Assembly (NCBI GenBank): GCA_018302885.1
Contig: JAGVZC010000027.1
Location: 1 to 9,550 of the forward strand
Length of the DNA stretch: 9,550 nucleotides
Direction: 5' to 3'
Source of the DNA: Candidatus Woesearchaeota archaeon
GTDB lineage: Archaea; Nanobdellota; Nanobdellia; SCGC-AAA011-G17; GW2011-AR20
The notes below the pieces were generated by a model. That model was given only the letters and a program-made list of their open reading frames with translations. It had not been told where the DNA came from and ran no database searches. The translations under genes were made by a program, and so were the position numbers. Below are positions 1 to 7,021 of this stretch, in pieces. Numbering within the stretch: position 1 is the stretch's first letter; every line of letters begins with the position of its first letter.

Positions 1-1497
1 TTTTGGCTCTATTTCAACATTCTTTCCGGAACTTTTTATTATTAATTTTTTTAATGTTTTAGTCAAATCAGAAAATGTAACGCCTTCATTTTTTTCCTTT
101 ACACCGCTTCCAACTTTTCCTATTTCCAGATATTCATCACCTTTCCTGCAGGAGACAATGAAGCTTGAAAGCCAGTTGCTTCTTTTTCCTTCCCCCCATA
201 TTGCACCGGTGATGACCAGATCAAGAGGTTCAAGTATTGGTTTTAATTTAACCCATCCATTGACATATCTCCCTGGCTTGAAATTGCTTTGCAGATTTTT
301 AACCATTAATCCTTCTGTTCCGGCTGCTAATGCTCCATTGTAAAATTTGTTTACTTTATCTTTGTCATCAGTGATTAATTTCTTTGTCAGAATTATTCTC
401 CCTTTTTCTTCCTTTACAATTTTTTCAATTATCTTTCTTCTTTTGATTAATGATTCATTCATTAGATTTTTTCCATTGTAATACATGACATCAAAAATAT
501 TCAGTTCAACAGGAAAATCTTTTGCTGTCTTTTCAATGTCATACTTTCTTCTTATTCTCTGGGAGATTTTCTGGAAAGGCAGATACCTTCCTTGCTTGCT
601 TAAGCCTACAACTTCAGAATCAAGGATGTAATTCTTCCCCTTGACATTTTCTTTTAGATATTTAACAACGTCAGGAAATTGTCTTGTGACATTCTCCATG
701 CTTCTTGTGAATAAACTTATCTTCTTGCCGTCAAAATGACATTGCAGCCTGAATCCATCCAATTTGTATTCGCATTGTGCAGGTTTTCCGACAGCCTTGA
801 ATGCCTCTTCAACATCTTCAACTTTTATGGCAAGCATTAATTTTACTGGTTTCCCCGGGGTCAAACTTAATTCTAATTTTCCTTCCTTGCTTAATTCAGC
901 AATTTTTCCGTAATCAACGCTTAGATTGTAATTTTCCTCAATTTCCTTGACATCTTTGTAAAATGCCTTTGCAATCGAATCTCTTATTATTCCTGCAGCA
1001 ACACCAACCCTCAAGTCACCAACCACAGTGTTTATGATATATTTTGCCTCTTCAGAATCAGCATTGCTTAATAATTCTGTAACAATGGAAACTTTCTTTC
1101 CTACTGTCCCTTCGCCTTCAAAGCTTGAGAGTTTCCTTAGATTATCATACACCTTGTTCAATGTCAGTTTCTTGCTTGATAATGTCCTCTGATGCTTTGT
1201 TCTTATCAATTCCTCTGCAACCTTCCCCAAGTCTCCTTTTTTCTTCCATAAATCCTCAATTTTGTTTGCTGGAATTCCTGTAGCCTGATTAATGACCTTC
1301 AGGATTAATCTCTGGCTAATTCCCAATTTGAAATTTTCCCAGTCAGCATAGATTTTTCCCTGCAACAGATAAATTACCTTGCTCAGTTCATCCTTGCTTA
1401 CTTTTTTTAGAAATTCTGAGATAATATCAACCTTTTCAAGTCTTTTTGTTGTTTTTCCAAGTTCAGAATAAATATTGGCTAATTCCTCATAATACAT
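1..1497 (-). CDS. lig: ATP-dependent DNA ligase, C-terminus cut by window edge
   Basis: Seals nicks in duplex DNA during lagging-strand synthesis and repair, through a lysine-AMP intermediate. The frame is open from the ATG at 1497 to base 1, giving 499 residues; full archaeal enzymes have roughly 550-610, so the end of the OB-fold is missing. Order of parts: an all-helical DNA-binding domain (about residues 1-200), then the nucleotidyltransferase core with motif I EYKLDGFR (AMP-binding lysine K245), motif III LDSEVVG, motif IIIa around ELNIFDVMYYNG, motif IV EGLMVKN and motif V WVKLKP, then the start of the OB-fold with the VGSGV segment. ATG 1497 is chosen because it gives the usual domain start and a TATA-like stretch lies about 24 bases upstream on this strand, so the message may be leaderless. 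It is divergent from the dehydrogenase gene. Family call is firm; nothing odd apart from the truncation by the window. Confidence 0.95.
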   Translation of the reverse strand, partial: MYYEELANIYSELGKTTKRLEKVDIISEFLKKVSKDELSKVIYLLQGKIYADWENFKLGISQRLILKVINQATGIPANKIEDLWKKKGDLGKVAEELIRTKHQRTLSSKKLTLNKVYDNLRKLSSFEGEGTVGKKVSIVTELLSNADSEEAKYIINTVVGDLRVGVAAGIIRDSIAKAFYKDVKEIEENYNLSVDYGKIAELSKEGKLELSLTPGKPVKLMLAIKVEDVEEAFKAVGKPAQCEYKLDGFRLQCHFDGKKISLFTRSMENVTRQFPDVVKYLKENVKGKNYILDSEVVGLSKQGRYLPFQKISQRIRRKYDIEKTAKDFPVELNIFDVMYYNGKNLMNESLIKRRKIIEKIVKEEKGRIILTKKLITDDKDKVNKFYNGALAAGTEGLMVKNLQSNFKPGRYVNGWVKLKPILEPLDLVITGAIWGEGKRSNWLSSFIVSCRKGDEYLEIGKVGSGVKEKNEGVTFSDLTKTLKKLIIKSSGKNVEIEPK

Positions 1498-1508
1498 ATC
1501 CAAGATAA

Positions 1509-1526
1509 GATTTAATAATTTTTAAG
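1509..1526 (-). promoter_or_regulatory. putative TATA region for the ligase gene
   Basis: On the minus strand an A/T-only stretch (CTTAAAAATTATT) is centred about 24 bases ahead of the ligase ATG at 1497. There is no Shine-Dalgarno sequence between them. Archaeal TATA boxes sit about 25 bases ahead of transcription start, so a leaderless or nearly leaderless mRNA is inferred. Confidence 0.4.
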
Positions 1527-1538
1527 TTTATCTAAAAG

Positions 1539-1552
1539 AAAGGTTTATAAAA
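1539..1552 (+). promoter_or_regulatory. BRE/TATA promoter of the dehydrogenase gene
   Basis: The sequence GAAAGG followed by TTTATAAAA is a good archaeal BRE plus TATA box. Transcription would begin near 1575, leaving a leader of about 30 bases before the ATG at 1606. The leader holds GGGGG at 1572-1576 and AGGA just before the start. Confidence 0.55.
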
Positions 1553-1605
1553 CTTCATTCAAAAAGGATTTGGGGGAAATGGTATTTGGAATATTTTAGG
1601 ATAGA

Positions 1606-2703
1606 ATGAAAAAAGGTAGTGAAAACCACATCGAGGAACAAGAATTAAAATATAATATTGGAATAATTGGGGTTGGGGGGATAGGATCAGCCTTAATAAC
1701 AAGCATTCTGAATGAACATGATAAGTTGGGTGTTGTAGGTATAAATGTATTTGGTAGATCAAGTAAGCAAGATGAAGTAACAAGAATTAGTGCAATTATT
1801 AAACAAAATGAATCATCGCATGAAGATTTTCCAATTAATTATACAGAAGATTTAAATGAATTAGGAGAAAAATCCAATGTGGTGGTTGTAACAATTGGAA
1901 GAAATGAGAGAAAGGATAATATAAGGGAAGATTTAACGGGCGTATACTTCAAAGACATAAAAGACATTATGGAAGGTATTGGAAATAATAACCCGACGAT
2001 TTTTATGGTTACAAATCCAATAACTCCAAATTGTTTGGTTGCTAATTTATATTCTCAAACAAATAAGCCCAATATAGTTGGATTCACAAGATTGGATTAT
2101 ATAAGGGGCAGGCGTATTTTGAGAGATTGGTTAAGATCAGAAGGGCATAATGTCGATGAGTTAAGGGTGGATTTGGATATCTTGGGTCCACATGGTTATG
2201 GTCTTCTACCAACCAGAATAAAAATTAAAAAAGTAGACATTGAAGAAGAAGGAAAAGTATCTTATACCAATGATGATATGGGGCTTTACTTTAATAGGGC
2301 AAGAACAATAGAATTATTATCCAAGGCAATATCAGATTATGGAGAAGAAATACAGAGTTATGCTCATGGAGAAACATCAGCATTCTTTGCCTCTGAAATT
2401 GTAAGAAGTTTAGAATGTATGTTAAAAGGAAATAAAGATACATTGGCCATAAATGTTAATCTGAAGGATATATGCAGTAGTAATTTACAATTTCCCAAAA
2501 CACCAATGTATATGAGCGTTCCGGTTGTTTATAATAAACCAATGAGTCCAATAATTAGTCCAACACTCGATATAAATAGAATTCCTGAAAAATATAGAAG
2601 AAGTTTATTAATGACTTTAAAAGAAGAAGAAAAAAGGATTATGAATTATATTGGAAGTAGAAAGAACTTTAGTAAATTAAAAGAACATTTTGGTTTAAAT
2701 TAA
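1606..2703 (+). CDS. Malate/lactate dehydrogenase-like NAD(P)-dependent oxidoreductase, divergent
   Basis: A 365-residue soluble protein of the LDH/MDH family, expected to interconvert a 2-hydroxy acid and 2-oxo acid in the cytoplasm. A Rossmann motif GVGGIG lies at 22-27. The end of the second strand reads VFGRSS (48-53) instead of the acidic residue typical of NAD enzymes; a similar G-R pair occurs in NADP-using archaeal MDH, so NADP preference is inferred. VTNPIT (135-140) holds the family Asn; LDYIRGR (163-169) supplies the D/R pair D164 and R167; the catalytic His is H196 in GPHGYG, where the family normally has GEHGDS or similar. R102 in the active-site loop favours a dicarboxylate such as oxaloacetate, but that loop is about one residue short. 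There is a longer N-terminus (about 15 residues) and an unusual C-terminal half. An in-frame stop at 1597 fixes the start at 1606. Its stop overlaps that of the convergent regulator. Family is fairly sure; substrate is not. Confidence 0.8.
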   Translation: MKKGSENHIEEQELKYNIGIIGVGGIGSALITSILNEHDKLGVVGINVFGRSSKQDEVTRISAIIKQNESSHEDFPINYTEDLNELGEKSNVVVVTIGRNERKDNIREDLTGVYFKDIKDIMEGIGNNNPTIFMVTNPITPNCLVANLYSQTNKPNIVGFTRLDYIRGRRILRDWLRSEGHNVDELRVDLDILGPHGYGLLPTRIKIKKVDIEEEGKVSYTNDDMGLYFNRARTIELLSKAISDYGEEIQSYAHGETSAFFASEIVRSLECMLKGNKDTLAINVNLKDICSSNLQFPKTPMYMSVPVVYNKPMSPIISPTLDINRIPEKYRRSLLMTLKEEEKRIMNYIGSRKNFSKLKEHFGLN

Positions 2704-3422
2704 TTCTTTCCAATCTTCCAAAGCAAATCAAAATATTTCTTGTATGAATTTGCTATTTCCTTGTTTTTTATTTTAATTATATAAGGAACTTCACTCCATA
2801 AAATAAAAAGGATTTCATCACCACAAACATTTGTTGATACGGGGGAATTTCTTAATTTAGGGATATATCTTGCATATGTATAAGGCATTTTGTTTAATTG
2901 CTTAATTCTTTTAGTGGCATCTTCATCATAAAGATGTTTCATAACAATTTTTCCTTTGATTCTCCTTTTATGGTATAATAATATGAAATCCTCCATAATG
3001 GTAAGTGCTTTTTTTGGAATTCCATATACCAATATTGGTTTTTTCTTCCTTAGGAAATCATAAAGATTCATTCTGACGGCTTTAATACCTCTATGTATTT
3101 CTGCTAATTCTTCCTTTGGTGTAGAATGCTTAAATTTTAACATTTCAGGCAATAATTTAGAAAGTTTCTCCTCCTTTTCTTCTATTATATCCTTTAGTTT
3201 GTTTGGATTAGAGGCCTGATAATATTTCTTTCTTTCCTTATAGATATAGCTTACCAACCCTTTTTCAATCAGCCTCTCAATGCAGTCGTAAATATTTGTT
3301 CTGTGTATTGAGGTGTCGCTGGAAATTTCATTTACTGTGCTTAATCCTTTTTTTAACAGGGAAAAATAAACTTTTGATTCATTCTTGCTGAATCCCAGTT
3401 CCAATAAAATATCTTCCTGCAT
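2700..3422 (-). CDS. TrmB-family winged-helix transcriptional regulator
   Basis: A 240-residue DNA-binding regulator. Residues about 2-70 form the TrmB-type winged helix: GFSKNESKVYFSLLKKG, then the recognition helix region SIHRTNIYDCIERLIEKGLV and the wing ending in KYYQAS. A Lys/Glu-rich coiled-coil linker follows (about 75-95). The C-terminal part (about 108-236) resembles the phospholipase-D-like sensor half of TrmB proteins, with YGIPKK near 133 and GDEILFILWSEVPYIIKIKN near 201-220. It is about 100 residues shorter than sugar-sensing TrmB of Thermococcales, so a maltose-type ligand should not be assumed. The gene is divergent from a small acidic protein, with an inverted repeat and both TATA boxes in between, so control of itself and of that neighbour is the simplest guess. 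Its TAA overlaps the TAA of the convergent dehydrogenase. The ATG at 3422 lies about 26 bases from a TATA box, so the mRNA is probably leaderless. Confidence 0.85.
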   Translation of the reverse strand: MQEDILLELGFSKNESKVYFSLLKKGLSTVNEISSDTSIHRTNIYDCIERLIEKGLVSYIYKERKKYYQASNPNKLKDIIEEKEEKLSKLLPEMLKFKHSTPKEELAEIHRGIKAVRMNLYDFLRKKKPILVYGIPKKALTIMEDFILLYHKRRIKGKIVMKHLYDEDATKRIKQLNKMPYTYARYIPKLRNSPVSTNVCGDEILFILWSEVPYIIKIKNKEIANSYKKYFDLLWKIGKN

Positions 3423-3443
3423 AAAAATGTATATTTTTAATTG

Positions 3444-3452
3444 TTATATAAA
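3444..3452 (-). promoter_or_regulatory. TATA box of the TrmB-like regulator gene
   Basis: The minus strand reads TTTATATAA, centred about 26 bases ahead of the ATG at 3422. That spacing puts transcription start on or next to the start codon. The box directly abuts the inverted repeat at 3453-3474. Confidence 0.5.
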
Positions 3453-3474
3453 TGTTGTGGTAAACTATACAACA
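3453..3474. promoter_or_regulatory. Inverted repeat, candidate operator between two divergent promoters
   Basis: TGTTGT at 3453-3458 and its exact reverse complement ACAACA at 3469-3474 are separated by ten bases. The centre-to-centre distance of about 16 bases places the half-sites about one and a half helical turns apart. It sits between the TATA box of the regulator and the TATA box of the small acidic protein, where a bound regulator could block both. Operator function is inferred from position only. Confidence 0.4.
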
Positions 3475-3476
3475 CA

Positions 3477-3487
3477 AACTTATATAC
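3477..3487 (+). promoter_or_regulatory. TATA box of the small acidic protein gene
   Basis: AACTTATATAC ends about 35 bases ahead of the ATG at 3523. Transcription would begin near 3508-3510, directly ahead of the GGGGGTG ribosome binding site at 3510-3516. Confidence 0.5.
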
Positions 3488-3522
3488 TTTCCATATTAAT
3501 TAATAAAATGGGGGTGTAAAAT

Positions 3523-3693
3523 ATGGGAGATGAATTTGCAGATGAGGAAATGATGGAAGACGAAGAATATGATATGGATGACAAGGAATTTGAAGAGTTA
3601 GACCCTTATGACCAGGGAATAATAATGGAATGGAAAAAGGCAGGAAGATACAGTAAAAAAGAGAAAGTTGATAAGTTTGAGGAAGAATATTAG
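3523..3693 (+). CDS. Small, very acidic hypothetical protein (56 residues)
   Basis: Not recognised. The translation starts MGDEFADEEMMEDEEYDMDD and ends KKEKVDKFEEEY. The first half is almost a run of Asp, Glu and Met; the second half is mixed charge with a single aromatic-flanked segment (IIMEWKKAGRYSKK). There is no signal peptide, membrane helix or cysteine. The gene is supported by a TATA box, a strong Shine-Dalgarno sequence GGGGGTG at 3510-3516 spaced six bases from the ATG, and a T-run after the TAG. Its acidity would suit a protein that binds basic partners, metal, or a nucleic-acid-binding surface, but nothing identifies it. It is divergent from the TrmB-like regulator and may be its target. 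It is a monocistronic gene: the next gene has its own promoter. Confidence 0.7.
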   Translation: MGDEFADEEMMEDEEYDMDDKEFEELDPYDQGIIMEWKKAGRYSKKEKVDKFEEEY

Positions 3694-3716
3694 TTAAATC
3701 ACGCAAAATATGTATT

Positions 3717-3726
3717 CTTTTTTTAA
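3717..3726 (+). terminator. T-run terminator after the small acidic gene
   Basis: Seven consecutive T (3718-3724) lie about 25 bases beyond the TAG at 3693, with no hairpin. Oligo-T stretches of this kind are the usual archaeal termination signal. Confidence 0.45.
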
Positions 3727-3780
3727 AATAGATGATTCTATTCAAATTTTACCTGTAGACTACTTTTAAGTGACTAATAG

Positions 3781-3794
3781 AAACCTTTAAATAT
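3781..3794 (+). promoter_or_regulatory. BRE/TATA promoter of the unknown-thermosome-receiver unit
   Basis: AAACC followed by TTTAAATAT (box at 3786-3794) matches the archaeal BRE/TATA pattern seen elsewhere in this window. Transcription would begin near 3814-3818. That is downstream of the ATG at 3803, so it argues for the ATG at 3818 as the real start. Confidence 0.55.
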
Positions 3795-3817
3795 GAATTT
3801 CTATGAAGAATTATAAA

Positions 3818-4348
3818 ATGAAACAATTTAATGATTTTGTAGATGAATTGATAAATCCTTTAAAGGCAATTGGATACAGAGATGTCAATTTTCAGAATGT
3901 CTGTTTTCAACATGTAACAGATGATAGAAGAATACCTTCTGGTGTTCTTAGATGCGGAGGAAGCAGAGTAGAATCTGTTAGGGATAGTGCTTTTACACAT
4001 AATGGGATATACCCCTTAGCTGTTATTACAAAAATAGGATCTAATGAAAATTTTGATTATCATCTAAGTTTTGAACCGGTTATAGACAGAATGTATGAAA
4101 TGATAGAAGAATTATATGAAGGGGAAGCAGAAGATTTGGAGGACATATCAAAAGAAGATATTGATACTATGAAAGAATCAAAATCAAAATTAAAAAATTA
4201 TCTGAACCTTTTTGATAATTTAAAATCAACAATTGAAATGCTTAAGAATAGGTATCCAATCACAATAAGTCATGGTGAAAAATATAGAGAAACTGATAGT
4301 TTAGAAAAGCTTAATAAATATTTAGATTTGATAGCACAAGGGGGTTAA
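3818..4348 (+). CDS. Uncharacterised protein directly upstream of the thermosome
   Basis: A soluble 176-residue protein that I do not recognise. The ATG at 3803 would give five more residues, but the TATA box at 3786-3794 predicts transcription start near 3816, so the ATG at 3818 (leaderless) is preferred. The N-terminal half is mixed alpha/beta with two Cys (in NVCFQHV and VLRCGGSR) and a patch [19 protein letters not shown]. The middle is Glu-rich ([22 protein letters not shown]) and the last third is helical, likely coiled coil ([20 protein letters not shown]). There is no signal peptide or membrane segment. The thermosome follows after two bases, and the thermosome's ribosome binding site GGGGG (4340-4344) lies in the last codons of this gene, so the two are probably co-transcribed and translationally linked. 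A chaperonin-related role is a guess from context only. By eye its coding is more A+T-rich than the thermosome. Confidence 0.7.
   Translation: MKQFNDFVDELINPLKAIGYRDVNFQNVCFQHVTDDRRIPSGVLRCGGSRVESVRDSAFTHNGIYPLAVITKIGSNENFDYHLSFEPVIDRMYEMIEELYEGEAEDLEDISKEDIDTMKESKSKLKNYLNLFDNLKSTIEMLKNRYPITISHGEKYRETDSLEKLNKYLDLIAQGG
4338..4346 (+). promoter_or_regulatory. Ribosome binding site of the thermosome gene
   Basis: AAGGGGGTT ends four bases ahead of the ATG at 4351 and is embedded in the last codons and stop of the preceding gene. This ties thermosome translation to the upstream reading frame. Confidence 0.6.
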
Positions 4349-4350
4349 AA

Positions 4351-5958
4351 ATGAACAATCAAATACAACCAATATTTATATTGCCTGAAGACTCAAAGAG
4401 AACAATAGGCAAGGATGCTCAGAGAAACAACATTATGGCAGCCAAGGCTGTTGCAGAAACAATAAGAACAACTTTAGGTCCGAAAGGAATGGACAAGATG
4501 CTGGTTTCTTCAATGGGGGATATTATAGTGACAAATGATGGAGCAACAATTCTCGATGAAATAAAAGTTGAACATCCAGCAGCCAAAATGATTGTTGAAG
4601 CAGCAAAAACACAGGATAATGAGGTTGGCGATGGAACAACCACAGTTGCAATTCTAATTGGTGAATTACTGAAGAATGCAGAAAGATTGCTTGATGATAA
4701 TCTGCATCCAACAATTATAATAAAGGGTTACAGGAAAGCCTCTGAAAAGGCACTGGAAATTCTAAATGATATAGCAGAGGACATTTCAGATTCAGATGCA
4801 TACAGAAACATTGCATTGACGGCAATGACCGGAAAAGGTGCAGAGATTGCAAAAAGCAAGCTGGCTGAATTGACAGTTGAAGCAATAATGCAGGTAAAGG
4901 ATGGAAATGAAGTTGATTTGGATAATATAAAAATAGAGAAAAAAACCGGAGAGTCAGTTGAAAATTCTGAATTGATAAAAGGGATAGTTATTGACAAGGA
5001 AAGGGTTCATTCTTCAATGCCAAAGAAGATAGAAAATGCAAAGATCGCATTGCTTGACACTCAATTGGAGATAAAATCAACAGAGATAGATGCCAAGATA
5101 CAGATAAGCTCACCTGATCAAATACAGGGTTTCCTTGAACAGGAGGAAAGAATTCTTAAGGAATTATCACAAAAGGTGATAAAATCCGGAGCTAATGTTG
5201 TTGTATGCCAGAAAGGAATAGATGATTTAGTTCAGCATTATCTTGCTAAGGCAGGAATATATGCTGTAAGAAGGGTAAAGAAATCAGATATGGAAAAATT
5301 GGCCAAGGCGACTGGTGCAGTTATTGTAAACAACCTTAATGACCTGACTGAAAAGGAATTGGGAAAAGCAGGAGTGGTTGAAGCAAAGAAAGTCGGGGAC
5401 GAGGAAATGACTTATGTCAAGGAATGCCAGTCAGCAAAAGCAGTTACCTTATTGATAAGGGGCGGAACATCACATGTTGTTGATGAAATTGAAAGGGCAG
5501 TAAGAGATTCTTTTGGAGTTTTGGCATCTTCAGTAAAATATAATAAAATAGTTCCTGGTGCAGGAGCCTGTGAAATAGAACTGGCAAAGGAATTAAGGAA
5601 ATATGCAAATACTTTGTCAGGAAGGGAGCAGTTGGCAGCATTGGCATTTGCAGATTCAATAGAGATAATTCCAAGAACATTGGCAGAGAATTCAGGGCTT
5701 GATCCTATAGATGTTCTTGCAGAATTGAAATCAGCGCATGAAAAAAGCAAGAATATTGGTATAAATGTGTTTACGGGAAAGACAATGGATGCAATTAAGG
5801 AAGGAATAATCGAGCCATTGAAAATTAAGACTCAGGCAATCAAGTCTGCTACAGAAGTTTCGGAGTTGATTTTGAGAATAGATGATGTGATAGCAGCAGG
5901 CACTGGAAGTGATTCAGGAATGCCCAAGCATGGAATGCCGCCTCAGGATATGATGTAA
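4351..5958 (+). CDS. ths: Thermosome subunit (group II chaperonin)
   Basis: A 535-residue subunit of the double-ring, lid-bearing archaeal chaperonin that refolds proteins in the cytosol using ATP. Signature stretches are all present: [14 protein letters not shown] (38-50), NDGATIL (62-68), GDGTTT (93-98) at the nucleotide site, GAGACEIEL (403-411) and LRIDDVI (508-514). D94 and D386 match the positions of the conserved aspartates used for ATP hydrolysis. The apical domain runs roughly from 210 to 360, with the lid-forming helical protrusion about 240-275. The C-terminus ends in a short Gly/Met-rich tail ([13 protein letters not shown]), the kind that fills the ring cavity. Length is normal. 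It is the middle gene of a three-gene unit, two bases after an unknown gene and one base before a receiver-like gene. Only one subunit is visible here; whether the ring is homo- or hetero-oligomeric cannot be told from this window. Confidence 0.98.
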   Translation: MNNQIQPIFILPEDSKRTIGKDAQRNNIMAAKAVAETIRTTLGPKGMDKMLVSSMGDIIVTNDGATILDEIKVEHPAAKMIVEAAKTQDNEVGDGTTTVAILIGELLKNAERLLDDNLHPTIIIKGYRKASEKALEILNDIAEDISDSDAYRNIALTAMTGKGAEIAKSKLAELTVEAIMQVKDGNEVDLDNIKIEKKTGESVENSELIKGIVIDKERVHSSMPKKIENAKIALLDTQLEIKSTEIDAKIQISSPDQIQGFLEQEERILKELSQKVIKSGANVVVCQKGIDDLVQHYLAKAGIYAVRRVKKSDMEKLAKATGAVIVNNLNDLTEKELGKAGVVEAKKVGDEEMTYVKECQSAKAVTLLIRGGTSHVVDEIERAVRDSFGVLASSVKYNKIVPGAGACEIELAKELRKYANTLSGREQLAALAFADSIEIIPRTLAENSGLDPIDVLAELKSAHEKSKNIGINVFTGKTMDAIKEGIIEPLKIKTQAIKSATEVSELILRIDDVIAAGTGSDSGMPKHGMPPQDMM

Positions 5959-5959
5959 A

Positions 5960-6346
5960 ATGAATAATGGAATTTTATTTGTTGGAGATGAGTTTTTGTC
6001 AAATTATGTTAGAAAATTAATTCTTAGAAATTTTGAAGGTTCTCATGTTGAGACTGCAGGAACTTACAAAAAAGCATTGAAAATTTTAGAGCAAAGGTCT
6101 AAAGAATTTTATTTGGCATTATCAGATATACAGATTCCTCCAAATTCACCACCTAATGAGTCAGATATTTCTTTCATATACCAATGTAAAACAAACTATC
6201 CAAATTTAATGCAGTTGGCATTTACCAGTGCAGTTTTAACTAAAGATGATAAAAGAAAACTAGATGATATGGGTGTTCCTTATATAAGTGATATATCAAA
6301 TATTCATACTGAATTGAAAGAAAAAATTAGAAAATTAGCAGCATAA
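5960..6346 (+). CDS. Stand-alone response-regulator receiver-like protein
   Basis: A 128-residue single-domain protein with the alternating pattern of a CheY-type receiver. Strand 1 reads ILFVGDEFLS, keeping the acidic pair D10/E11 where receivers have DD or DE. ALSDIQIPP holds D56 at the phospho-acceptor position. AFTSA (87-91) gives the T/S of strand 4. The conserved Lys after strand 5 is missing: the region reads GVPYISDISNI. There is also a Pro-rich insert after D56 (QIPPNSPPNESD). No output domain follows, so it would act by binding a partner. The start follows the thermosome stop by one base, with AGGAT upstream as a weak ribosome binding site, so it is probably co-transcribed with the chaperonin. 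It may be an active single-domain receiver, or a degenerate pseudo-receiver used for protein binding; the missing Lys favours the second. No histidine kinase is in the window. Confidence 0.7.
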   Translation: MNNGILFVGDEFLSNYVRKLILRNFEGSHVETAGTYKKALKILEQRSKEFYLALSDIQIPPNSPPNESDISFIYQCKTNYPNLMQLAFTSAVLTKDDKRKLDDMGVPYISDISNIHTELKEKIRKLAA

Positions 6347-6351
6347 TTAAA

Positions 6352-6843
6352 TTATCTTGTATGCTTGTCATGCACGGATGCGTAATCAAATATTTCTTCC
6401 TGAGAGAACCATAAATTAATTTCCTGCTCAGCTTCCTTTTTGTTTGCAGATGCATGAACTAGATTGGGAACAGCCATTTCTTTATCATCGGCGTATTTGT
6501 AGCTTATATGTGAATAATCCCCCCTTATTGTTCCTGCAGCAGCGCTTTTTGGTTCTGTTTCTCCAACCATGCTTCTTACATTCTCGACTGCTTCCACACC
6601 TTCTAGGCAGATAGCAATCACATGATTATTAATTATAAAATTCATTAATTTTTTTCTTACAGCCTCTCCTCTTCTTTTTGTAATATCCTCAGTATAATGC
6701 TTCATAGCCAGATTTTTGTTTACTCTTACCATCTTCATTCCGACTATTTTTAATCCCCTCTTTTCAAATCTTGAGATTATCTCTCCTATTAATCCTCTTT
6801 CAACGCCGTCAGGCTTGATCAGGACCAATGTTTTTTCAATCAT
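6352..6843 (-). CDS. ndk: Nucleoside diphosphate kinase
   Basis: Transfers the gamma phosphate from ATP to NDPs through a phosphohistidine, balancing NTP pools. The 163-residue protein starts [17 protein letters not shown], with the family KPDG at 10-13, then GTIRGDY (104-110) and the active-site His H130 in NLVHASAN. The stretch of about 15 residues between RGDY and NLVH (SHISYKYADDKEMAVP) is the longer loop usual in archaeal NDKs. After WFSQEEI a short tail (DYASVHDKHTR) closes the protein. The gene is last in the L7Ae-eS28-eL24-NDK operon; its ATG lies eight bases inside the end of the eL24 gene, indicating translational coupling. It converges with the receiver-like gene, leaving five bases between the stops. 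Confidence 0.97.
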   Translation of the reverse strand: MIEKTLVLIKPDGVERGLIGEIISRFEKRGLKIVGMKMVRVNKNLAMKHYTEDITKRRGEAVRKKLMNFIINNHVIAICLEGVEAVENVRSMVGETEPKSAAAGTIRGDYSHISYKYADDKEMAVPNLVHASANKKEAEQEINLWFSQEEIFDYASVHDKHTR

Positions 6844-7021
6844 TTTTTCCTCTGACTCTTTCGTATTCCTTTGTCCATTTTACATTGTGTGGCTTCCTCT
6901 TTAGTTTTAGCATGTTCTTTTCACATTTTGATGAGCAGAAATTGACAATTTTTCCACTTGTAAATACAAATATCTTTCCGGTTCCCTTAGGTATTGATTT
7001 TCCGCAGAATGAGCAGTTCAT
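6836..7021 (-). CDS. rpl24e: Ribosomal protein eL24 (L24e)
   Basis: A 61-residue zinc-binding protein of the large ribosomal subunit. CSFC at 3-6 and the CSSKC pair (C29, C33) give the four zinc ligands of the treble-clef fold, followed by the conserved basic tail [18 protein letters not shown]. Its length is normal for the archaeal form. Its ATG overlaps the eS28 stop in an ATGA tetranucleotide (7018-7021), and its end overlaps the NDK start by eight bases. Gene order L7Ae-eS28-eL24-NDK is a well-known archaeal cluster and supports the call. Confidence 0.95.
   Translation of the reverse strand: MNCSFCGKSIPKGTGKIFVFTSGKIVNFCSSKCEKNMLKLKRKPHNVKWTKEYERVRGKND

Noticed and set aside
158..343. 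61-residue plus-strand open frame
   Set aside because: It is antisense to the ligase nucleotidyltransferase core, which reads without interruption.
1579..1599. Six-codon leader frame (ATG to TAG) after GGGGG, ahead of the dehydrogenase
   Set aside because: The ribosome binding site is only two bases from the ATG, too close to be useful, and the peptide has no attenuator-like codons.
1559..1783. 74-residue minus-strand open frame across the ligase-dehydrogenase gap
   Set aside because: It is antisense to the dehydrogenase Rossmann motif, low in complexity and would cover the dehydrogenase promoter.
3500..3745. 81-residue minus-strand open frame
   Set aside because: It is antisense to the small acidic gene, which has its own TATA box, ribosome binding site and terminator; Glu/Asp-rich coding creates open frames on the other strand.
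4315..4324. Possible internal TATA (TAAATATTTA) giving the thermosome its own promoter
   Set aside because: It has no BRE and lies in coding DNA of an A+T-rich gene where such strings occur by chance; kept only as a possibility to test.
4419..5750. Several minus-strand open frames of 63-112 residues
   Set aside because: All lie antisense to the thermosome, which is complete with every signature; they have no ribosome binding sites or family features.
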